IMG/VR virus record: IMGVR_UViG_3300006919_000625
Coordinates: 1-20,223 of that record
DNA from: a virus
Length of the DNA stretch: 20,223 bases
Reading direction: 5' to 3' (one strand)
The notes below the pieces were generated by a model. The model did not search any database. It was not told the DNA's origin and was given only the letters and a program-made list of their open reading frames with translations. Shown here piece after piece: positions 13,774 through 19,223 of this stretch (within the stretch, counting starts at the first letter, position 1; every line of letters begins with the position of its first letter). Position numbers and translations under genes: made by a program.

Positions 13774-14866
13774 TGTTGCCTCCTGCGGCTGAAAGGAACT
13801 GACCAAACATTCCTTGCTGTACGTTTTCCAACTTAGTAAATTGTGTTGGGAATAAGATAGATTCTGTAATCGGCGCTTCGTTCAAGATGTTTTGAATCAA
13901 AGTAACGCTAGGCTTCTTGGGTAACTCAGGAAGTATGGTTGGCGTAATCGGCTCAGGAGTAACCGGAGTATCTAAGATAACCGTTTCATCACCAACTACA
14001 GTTTCATCATCATCTGATATGACAGTTGCATCACCTCCGTTTGCAACCTCTCCGCCTGTAACCTCTCCGGCTGTAACCTCTCCGTTTGTTACTTCTCCGT
14101 TTGTTACTTCTCCGCCTGTATCACCTAAGCCTTGATTTTCAATAGCAGTGCCTGACTCCGCAGCGGCTTGATTGATAGACTCAACCGTATTTCCTGTTGC
14201 GATAGCTACATCTCCTACTGACATACCTCGATCATTGACTACATCCACAACATTTTTAATTGCGTCACGGTTGTATACGCCAAAGATGTCTAAGGCTTTC
14301 TCAAGGATAACGTCAAAGTCTGCGCCCTTATCTACTTTTTCCCACTCTGATTCCATAGCAGCTTTTGCAATTGCGGCCGCGTCTTTATCTACAGGAACTA
14401 CAGAAGGGTCAAGCATGTCTACTTGCGTTAAATCGTTTTCTAAGCCTGTAGAAAAGTCTTCAGTCTCTTGAGATTCTAAAAAGTCAGACAGCTCTTCGCG
14501 GATGTTTTGTTCTGTATCCGGGTCAAGCCCTGTAAGAGTATTGTATTGCTGCTGTATCTCCTCGGCAGGAATACCTGTTTGTTCAGCAACTTGATCTACA
14601 GTAACAAGCCCTTGGTCTAGCAAACCTTTAACATAGTCTGTCTCAAACCGATTAATTCCATCTGCAACATTAACGGGTTGCAAAGCGCCTTGTACCGAAA
14701 AAGGCACAACGCTAGGGACACCTTGATCTTCAATAGCAGAAATAATACGATCAGTGTACTGTTCGTTTTCAAGCATACCAAGCTCAGGGCTTGCGCCTTT
14801 TTGAGCAAGCCCACCAAGAAAGCCGCCTAGACCTCCAAAATCCTGTCGAAATACATTGTCACCCAT
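13760..14866 (-). CDS. Acidic repeat-containing virion-associated protein, 368 aa
   Basis: The protein opens with a glycine-rich segment (FGGLGGFLGGLAQKG) like an ejection or internal protein. It continues with acidic helices (PDTEQNIREELSDFLESQET) and then a low-complexity region of five GEVT(N/A/G)-type pentapeptides. A DDDE stretch and a Pro/Thr linker (VTPEPITPTILPELPKKP) follow, before a short C-terminal domain. No enzyme motif is seen. It lies just before the adaptor gene in the structural run, so a virion or assembly role is likely. The acidic linkers suggest a flexible, extended protein, but I do not recognise the family. The start overlaps the upstream stop (TAATG). Confidence 0.6.
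   Translation of the reverse strand: MGDNVFRQDFGGLGGFLGGLAQKGASPELGMLENEQYTDRIISAIEDQGVPSVVPFSVQGALQPVNVADGINRFETDYVKGLLDQGLVTVDQVAEQTGIPAEEIQQQYNTLTGLDPDTEQNIREELSDFLESQETEDFSTGLENDLTQVDMLDPSVVPVDKDAAAIAKAAMESEWEKVDKGADFDVILEKALDIFGVYNRDAIKNVVDVVNDRGMSVGDVAIATGNTVESINQAAAESGTAIENQGLGDTGGEVTNGEVTNGEVTAGEVTGGEVANGGDATVISDDDETVVGDETVILDTPVTPEPITPTILPELPKKPSVTLIQNILNEAPITESILFPTQFTKLENVQQGMFGQFLSAAGGNNDIS
13779..13784 (-). promoter_or_regulatory. Ribosome binding site fixing the adaptor start
   Basis: On the minus strand AGGAGG lies 5 bases before the ATG at 13773. It favours that start over the in-frame ATG eleven codons upstream at 13806. Confidence 0.7.
14035..14124 (-). repeat. Six tandem 15-bp units encoding a pentapeptide repeat
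   Basis: On the + strand the unit is CTCCGNNTGNNACNT, starting at 14035, 14050, 14065, 14080, 14095 and 14110. Units 4 and 5 are identical and the last is degenerate. Read on the minus strand it encodes Gly-Glu-Val-Thr/Ala plus a variable residue. The unit length is in frame, so copy number can change without a frameshift. Confidence 0.9.
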
Positions 14867-15108
14867 TACACAATACCTTTATCAAAGTTTGTGGGTTTAG
14901 CGCCTGAACGCATTGCTGCTGCTACACCTGAGGAAACATAAAGACCGTTGCCTGTAATGCCGCCCGACCAACCATTTTTACCAAAAAGAAAACTACAAAC
15001 TTTGTCTCGAATATCTACAGGCAATTTGTTTAGCATCCAAGCCTGATCTTTTTGAGAGGCGCTATAAAATCTTTTAAGTTCTAATTTAAGATTTTCAGCA
15101 TTAACCAT
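14866..15108 (-). CDS. Hypothetical protein, 80 aa
   Basis: The gene is bounded by TAATG overlaps at both ends. The N-terminal half is helical and charged (LKLELKRFYSASQKDQAWML). The C-terminal half is glycine-rich (GKNGWSGGITGNGLYVSSGV) and could be a flexible virion-associated tail. There is no signal peptide, and the single cysteine is not in a motif. The family is not recognised. A structural accessory role is inferred only from its position next to the 368-aa protein. Confidence 0.55.
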   Translation of the reverse strand: MVNAENLKLELKRFYSASQKDQAWMLNKLPVDIRDKVCSFLFGKNGWSGGITGNGLYVSSGVAAAMRSGAKPTNFDKGIV

Positions 15109-15287
15109 TACTCGTCCTCATCTACTAACAGGTTATTCGTGAGGGCAGACTTATAAGTCTCCATCAAACCTATTAGGATTATAGGGCTAACGCCCTTTTC
15201 AATTTCTGACTCGACCCAATTCCCAAGTTGTTCCATTGAGTCTTCTATTAACTTGTCTGTCTTGTTGTCGGGAAACTCTACAATCAT
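15108..15287 (-). CDS. Hypothetical acidic protein, 59 aa
   Basis: I set the start at ATG 15287, which overlaps the TGA of the preceding lipoprotein gene (ATGA). A longer reading from 15374 would run deep into that gene. ATG 15293 is a two-codon-longer alternative. The protein is acidic and helical (DKLIEDSMEQLGNWVESEIE) with a short hydrophobic middle (PIILIGLMETYKSAL) that is too short for a confident membrane call. Function is unknown. It ends with DEDE and joins the next gene by a TAATG overlap. Confidence 0.55.
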   Translation of the reverse strand: MIVEFPDNKTDKLIEDSMEQLGNWVESEIEKGVSPIILIGLMETYKSALTNNLLVDEDE

Positions 15288-15496
15288 GGGCATACATCCG
15301 GTAAAAGTATTCCTGTTGTTGTAAAGATTACTGTTCTGCCTGCTTTGCGAATATGAGTCACAGGAGCGGTACAATAAATCTTAAAGTCTTCAACCAACCC
15401 CTTAGTGATGTCACCACAATCATACCCGTCTGAGAGGTTGTCGGTGATGGCGCAGCTCGGCAATACTAAGGTGCATATCATTAACCATCTTTTCAT
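15284..15496 (-). CDS. Small putative lipoprotein (o-spanin-like candidate), 70 aa
   Basis: From ATG 15496 the product starts MKRWLMICTLVLPSCAITDN, a positively charged start, a hydrophobic core and a lipobox-like LPSC with Cys15 as the lipidation site. The Pro at -2 is not ideal. The mature part is about 55 residues with further cysteines and no second membrane segment. The gene overlaps the last 77 bp of the lipase gene in another frame, and its own stop overlaps the next ATG, which supports real translation. Rz1-type outer-membrane spanins are similarly small and overlapping, but they usually carry proline-rich mature regions, which are not obvious here. Confidence 0.55.
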   Translation of the reverse strand: MKRWLMICTLVLPSCAITDNLSDGYDCGDITKGLVEDFKIYCTAPVTHIRKAGRTVIFTTTGILLPDVCP

Positions 15497-16112
15497 ACCC
15501 ACCCATCGAATGATCTGAGATTGCATCGCCTAGTCCAAAGTCATTGCTGACGTAACCCTTAGGGGGATTGAAGAACACCTGCCCCCAATTATCAAAGTAT
15601 ACTAAGTCTTGGTTTGCGTCAGGCTTGTATCCGATTTTAGGGATACGACTCACAACATCACTGCCTGAGACGTAAGACACCTGTACATCGTGGTTCATTT
15701 GCTTCTTAGAGCCGCGAAGGAAAACCCGTGGCTTGCCAAAGGTAATCATTGTAAGGTCTGTGAAGTCCCTACAAGCCCACGCTGACAGCTCAGCTAACGC
15801 CCCGCCAAGAGAGTGTCCGGTAATAACAGTCTTCTTGTGAGGAGTTAGTAAACGCCTGATTCTTTTCCACACCGACTTGTGTGCCATAGCGAACCCACCG
15901 TGAGTCCACCGTCTGTTGTAGTACGCAGGGAAAGCTGACAGGTTAAACAGCCAATCCCCTAAAGAGTTAGTTCCGCGAAAGACAACGTAGTCGCACTCAG
16001 GCGTAGATTTAACATACGCCACAGTAGAGGTTAGCTTATTCTCTATCTTGATAGCGCCAACCATGTCATCTTTGTAAGCGTCTAGTGACAGCTTTGCGGC
16101 AACCTTTTGCAT
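15420..16112 (-). CDS. Class-3 lipase-type alpha/beta hydrolase
   Basis: The 230-aa protein has FRGTNSLGDWL (residues 45-55, oxyanion region), VITGHSLGGALAEL (96-109, nucleophile Ser101), VSGSDVVSRIP (148-158, likely catalytic Asp152) and ISDHSMGGYEKM (198-209, likely catalytic His201). This is the complete triad in the order and spacing of Lipase_3 enzymes, which cleave acyl esters of glycerolipids. There is no signal peptide, so release would depend on a holin or cell breakage. It lies between two small lipoprotein genes and downstream of a holin-like gene, suggesting a lysis or membrane-damage role. The start at 16112 (TAATG overlap) is preferred over 16124. Confidence 0.85.
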   Translation of the reverse strand: MQKVAAKLSLDAYKDDMVGAIKIENKLTSTVAYVKSTPECDYVVFRGTNSLGDWLFNLSAFPAYYNRRWTHGGFAMAHKSVWKRIRRLLTPHKKTVITGHSLGGALAELSAWACRDFTDLTMITFGKPRVFLRGSKKQMNHDVQVSYVSGSDVVSRIPKIGYKPDANQDLVYFDNWGQVFFNPPKGYVSNDFGLGDAISDHSMGGYEKMVNDMHLSIAELRHHRQPLRRV

Positions 16113-16288
16113 TACTCTACACACTCGATCTGAATAGTGTTAGGTGCGACTACATCTGCAATGGCTTCGCGGTTAGCTAGTCGTTGAGTGGGTGACAGCT
16201 CGCAGTATTTCTCCACTGCGCCGCCAACCATATCTAGTGACGAGCAAGACGCGAGGAACATAACGGGTACGATCAGTAGCTTTTTCAT
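16112..16288 (-). CDS. Small outer-membrane-type lipoprotein (o-spanin candidate), 58 aa
   Basis: From ATG 16288, with GGAG upstream, the protein reads MKKLLIVPVMFLASCSS. This is a classic lipoprotein signal with lipobox LASC and Cys15 as the lipidated residue. Ser at mature position +2 favours outer-membrane sorting under the +2 rule. The mature chain is about 44 residues with two further cysteines. Size, signal and position after a holin-like gene match Rz1-like outer-membrane spanins, although no embedding i-spanin gene is present in another frame. A phage-encoded envelope lipoprotein with another job (for example superinfection exclusion) is the alternative. Confidence 0.65.
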   Translation of the reverse strand: MKKLLIVPVMFLASCSSLDMVGGAVEKYCELSPTQRLANREAIADVVAPNTIQIECVE

Positions 16289-16290
16289 AG

Positions 16291-16542
16291 TTACTCCATA
16301 AATCCAAAGAAAGCCGCAATACCTGCGGAAAGTAATATCCAAACAATTCTTTCTGTTGCCATCGAGGTAGCAATGTTTTCTGCCATAGAGTCCATCTTCT
16401 GCTCCATGCTGTCTACCTGTGACTCGATCTTAGACTGACGGTTGAAGACCGTGACTAACCTTTCTTCTACTCTAGCTAGAGAGATAATGGCCTCCTGTAG
16501 AGAGTCTATCTTCTTTTCTACTCGTGAAAGTCGGTCTTCCAT
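16291..16542 (-). CDS. XhlA-like coiled-coil membrane protein (holin candidate), 83 aa
   Basis: Residues 1-60 form a strong coiled coil (MEDRLSRVEKKIDSLQEAI, then ARVEERLVTVFNRQSKIESQ). A single C-terminal hydrophobic segment (IVWILLSAGIAAFFGFM, about residues 66-82) follows. This matches the XhlA/hemolysin-type holin-associated layout. It would sit in the inner membrane with the coiled coil in the cytoplasm or periplasm. It precedes the lipoprotein and lipase genes, so a role in lysis is likely. One membrane segment alone does not prove holin activity. Confidence 0.65.
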   Translation of the reverse strand: MEDRLSRVEKKIDSLQEAIISLARVEERLVTVFNRQSKIESQVDSMEQKMDSMAENIATSMATERIVWILLSAGIAAFFGFME

Positions 16543-16549
16543 GCTGCAC

Positions 16550-17737
16550 CTATAGCGTTAAATCAGCTACCTTGCGGCTGCTTCTAAGTTGATAGATATG
16601 GCGTAATGCTTCACCGCCTTCCCTATGGAAGACTATTTGGTGCATCGCTGATGCTGCACCGTACCCTGCCCCTGCATGCCACGAGTCAGGTGGAGCTAGG
16701 GTTGCAAAGGATTCTACAAATACACCGTTGTCTGTCTCTAACAGAGTCTGATGGTGTATATGTCCTACTAGCCATTTGCGGTAGTTAGTAGACGACCACT
16801 GCTCAGGCAGCATCTTGGGCAACAGGGAAGCGAGTTTAGGCGCTCTAACCTTATCCCCGTGATGTACTGCTATTAAGTTCTTGCCAAACTGTAGAGTGTG
16901 AAAGAACCCGTGAGGGTCTAGTATTGTTACTCTTGGTTCGTTGGCGTAGTAATACTTTAGTATCAACGCAAGGGCTATGGCAGTGTCGGAGTCGTGATTA
17001 CCACGAGCCATAATGACTGTAGCCTTCTTGTGCTTCTCTAACATCTTCGAGATGGAGTACACAAAGGTCTGAGCTGCTACGTCTAAGACCACTTCAATCC
17101 GGGTATCTACATCTAGCTTAGTGCCGCCAAAGGTCGTACCACCTGAGCCGTTAGCGTGGATAAAATCTCCCACGTTAACTAACAACGCATTCTCAGAAGG
17201 AGGCGCTAGGTCTACTAAGTAGTCTATAGAATCCCTCATAGACTCTGAGGCTATCTTGGTGTCATAGTCTCTTTCCTTAGTCTCTCTCGCGTCAGCCCTC
17301 ATGCCGAAGTGTGCGTCACCAATTACAATTGTAGGCAACAGGTCAGCGTCAAACTTCTTAATCTTAGGCTTAGCTTGCTTCTTAGCTTTGGGCAGGTCTT
17401 TAGTTAAACCTTCCACGAAAGCCTGTATAGCTTTGTCTCGCTCGGCCTCTTTCATTGTCCTGCGAGTCTTTAACCAAGCCTTGTTGCCTTCATCGTCCTC
17501 ACTGTAGATGCTGCGACCAATGACTACCTCGCCCTCAGGAACGTGACGAGTCGCATCCCAACTAGATGACAAACCGCGTTCAGCCGCACAATTTTGAACG
17601 GCTCTAACGTGCTCGCGAAGAGTAGACGGAGTAATGCCTAACATCGCCGCAGCTTTAACGGCAGACTCACCGCTTTCTTCCCAAGCTCTTATGGCTTCGC
17701 GCTGTCGTGCTGTCTTAGCGTAATCAATTAGATTCAA
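16550..17737 (-). CDS. HTH-metallophosphoesterase phage protein, 395 aa
   Basis: Residues 10-45 form a helix-turn-helix (QREAIRAWEESGESAVKAAA, then LGITPSTLREHV), as in terminase small subunits or sigma region 4. Residues ~60-125 are a linker (ATRHVPEGEVV, KAWLKTRR). The calcineurin-like phosphoesterase domain follows with all metal motifs: GDAHFG (140-145), GDFIH (190-194), GNHD (246-249), HHGD (292-295) and GHIHH (325-329). The architecture recurs in many phages with no established substrate. DNA binding plus a dinuclear-metal phosphoesterase suggests a nuclease or nucleotide phosphodiesterase. The start is TTG at 17735-17737, overlapping the upstream stop (TTGA), with GGGGCGG upstream. Confidence 0.82.
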   Translation of the reverse strand: MNLIDYAKTARQREAIRAWEESGESAVKAAAMLGITPSTLREHVRAVQNCAAERGLSSSWDATRHVPEGEVVIGRSIYSEDDEGNKAWLKTRRTMKEAERDKAIQAFVEGLTKDLPKAKKQAKPKIKKFDADLLPTIVIGDAHFGMRADARETKERDYDTKIASESMRDSIDYLVDLAPPSENALLVNVGDFIHANGSGGTTFGGTKLDVDTRIEVVLDVAAQTFVYSISKMLEKHKKATVIMARGNHDSDTAIALALILKYYYANEPRVTILDPHGFFHTLQFGKNLIAVHHGDKVRAPKLASLLPKMLPEQWSSTNYRKWLVGHIHHQTLLETDNGVFVESFATLAPPDSWHAGAGYGAASAMHQIVFHREGGEALRHIYQLRSSRKVADLTL

Positions 17738-18198
17738 AGCACCGCCCCTACTATGGCTAGAACAGAAACAAGTAACACGCCACCAATGAACACAAAACCT
17801 ATAGTGTCAATAATCATACGTTTCCTAGCAGCTCTTGCTTTAGCCGCATCAAGTCTTTGCTTTCTAATGACCTGACGCTGACGCATCATCTCAACGTAAA
17901 AGTTTTGGCCTACCGTTAAGACGATTAACTCACGGAGCTTCTTTTCCATCTCCTGAGTCTTGTGCTTTGCCATTGTGATTTGCAGAGCTGTGGACTCTAC
18001 AGACCCTTTCGCAAATATCTTAGACACCGTAGAGGCATTGTTTATCTCAGCCTCTGCTTCGAGTATCTTGTCTTTACTATCAAAGAACGCACCAAACTTA
18101 TGCGCTAAGTCTTGTATCTCGTGTCCTTTGTTTACAGCTTGGTTTATATAATTAAACGCCTTACCTGCTGCGTTTACTGCTGCGATAATCTCTATCAT
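17734..18198 (-). CDS. Membrane-anchored phage protein, 154 aa, unknown function
   Basis: The protein has N-terminal helical, Ala-rich sequence (AAVNAAGKAFNYINQAVNKG), a central helical region, a strongly basic stretch (MRQRQVIRKQRLDAAKARAA, about residues 108-127) and a C-terminal transmembrane segment (GFVFIGGVLLVSVLAIVGAV). I have seen similar proteins in marine podovirus-like genomes without a known role. The basic patch just before the membrane segment predicts that the N-terminal domain is cytoplasmic. I set the start at ATG 18198, with GAGG eight bases upstream. A TTG one codon earlier is possible. Confidence 0.65.
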   Translation of the reverse strand: MIEIIAAVNAAGKAFNYINQAVNKGHEIQDLAHKFGAFFDSKDKILEAEAEINNASTVSKIFAKGSVESTALQITMAKHKTQEMEKKLRELIVLTVGQNFYVEMMRQRQVIRKQRLDAAKARAARKRMIIDTIGFVFIGGVLLVSVLAIVGAVL

Positions 18199-18410
18199 CA
18201 ATAAGCCCTCACCTCTTCAGGGTTTGCTACTCTTGGCAAACAATAGGCCGCGAGGGTTATCTGTCTTGGTTCTGCTTTGATCGTTCTTTCTACCTTGCCC
18301 TTGACTATTGCATTGGCAAAGTAGTTACACCGATTGATGTCGTAAAAGTACATATCAGATGACTCGACCTGCCCGTTGACCAAGACCATTAGCAAGAACA
18401 GGTGTGTCAT
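18198..18410 (-). CDS. Small exported or membrane-associated protein, 70 aa
   Basis: The N-terminus (MTHLFLLMVLVNGQVESSDM) is a short hydrophobic stretch that could be a signal or anchor, although no positive charge precedes it. The remainder has two cysteines (in INRCNYFANA and LAAYCLP) that could form a disulphide outside the cytoplasm. Size and features are like small periplasmic proteins in phage lysis or late regions. No family is named with confidence. The start overlaps the upstream stop (ATGA). Confidence 0.55.
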   Translation of the reverse strand: MTHLFLLMVLVNGQVESSDMYFYDINRCNYFANAIVKGKVERTIKAEPRQITLAAYCLPRVANPEEVRAY

Positions 18411-18682
18411 TGATGATCTTCTTTATGGAATCTTAAATCGGTTTGCAGAATCAACACATCCTTCTGCAATTGTATGACCTGTTCTTCCAACGTTCTTATA
18501 TCAGGGAAGATATAGTTGTTCTGATTACCTCTCAGGTTTCTAGTCTCCTGAGCGTTTTCATCTATACCTTCACTGACTCTAGCGTACCCCCAAGTGGTAA
18601 AAGCCACTATTGAGATGATCTGTAATAACCAAACTACACTGATCGTAATTTCTGATTTGTCATTTAACTTTGGGGCTGACAT
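18407..18682 (-). CDS. Small membrane protein with periplasmic coiled coil, 91 aa
   Basis: Residues ~11-34 form one transmembrane helix (EITISVVWLLQIISIVAFTT). The rest is helical and charged, ending in a coiled coil (IRTLEEQVIQLQKDVLILQT, about residues 62-81). An N-terminal anchor with an exported coiled coil is the layout of inner-membrane spanins (Rz-like), but also of other phage membrane proteins. The ribosome binding site is weak. The gene lies 8 bp after the tail-assembly-chaperone gene, at the head of a run of small membrane genes leading to the lysis-type cluster. Confidence 0.6.
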   Translation of the reverse strand: MSAPKLNDKSEITISVVWLLQIISIVAFTTWGYARVSEGIDENAQETRNLRGNQNNYIFPDIRTLEEQVIQLQKDVLILQTDLRFHKEDHQ

Positions 18683-18690
18683 TATTCACG

Positions 18691-19215
18691 CTATGGTTTG
18701 ACAGGCCAGTCTGCTTCTTCCAAGTTCGGGAAGTTAGCGTGGCTAGTAATGTCACGCAGGGCTTGCCTGTAGTCTAGCCAAATCGTTGGCACTTGAATGC
18801 CAAGGCTGTCTTGGGCGTTCTGGTCTACTGCTTTGACTGTTACCCAGTCTGATTCGGCGAGTAGTTTATCACGCTGTGTTCTGACAGCATCCGCAGCCTT
18901 AGCATCCAGATCAGCCTGATAAGCCGCCTCATGCTCTGCCTTAGTGGTAGTTACGCCGTCCTCTGTAGTGTCAGCAAACATATCCACTACTGTCCAAGCC
19001 TGTACCCAGTTGCCGTTAGCGTCCTGTGTAGCGCCGTTACGGACTGCTTGAGTGTAGCCAGTAGTGTCGGGCTTAGGAGCTGCGAGTACAGGGTCTATGC
19101 CAAGAGCAGCGCAGACGTTAGCGTCCCATACTTTAGGCAGTGAAGTGTTGCTGTGCATTCTGCGTAGCTCGCCTTGACTCTTTAGCTCGCCCGTTGATTG
19201 AATACGATATTCCAT
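18691..19215 (-). CDS. Tail fibre assembly chaperone (Phage_tail_APC type), 174 aa
   Basis: The C-terminal third contains RTQRDKLLAESDWVTVKAVD and then IWLDYRQALRDITSHANFPN and EADWPVKP. This is the signature of the Phage_tail_APC (assembly chaperone) family, where a helix ending in SDW and a YRQALRD helix precede a WP-x-KP tail. The N-terminal part has beta strands and an Ala/Asp-rich helix (AEHEAAYQADLDAKAADAV). The product is expected to assist folding or attachment of the tail fibre encoded immediately upstream and is usually not in the finished particle. AGGTGA precedes the ATG. Confidence 0.78.
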   Translation of the reverse strand: MEYRIQSTGELKSQGELRRMHSNTSLPKVWDANVCAALGIDPVLAAPKPDTTGYTQAVRNGATQDANGNWVQAWTVVDMFADTTEDGVTTTKAEHEAAYQADLDAKAADAVRTQRDKLLAESDWVTVKAVDQNAQDSLGIQVPTIWLDYRQALRDITSHANFPNLEEADWPVKP

Positions 19216-19223
19216 TATGTCAC

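Noticed and set aside
13917-14471. Plus-strand Thr/Ser/Pro-rich open frames opposite the 368-aa gene
   Set aside because: They are mirror translations of the repeat and acidic regions, without ribosome sites and against the direction of the operon.
15108-15374. 88-aa version of the small acidic protein starting at 15374
   Set aside because: Its first 29 residues overlap the lipoprotein gene and look non-coding (Asn/Ser/Arg-rich); the ATGA start at 15287 is better placed.
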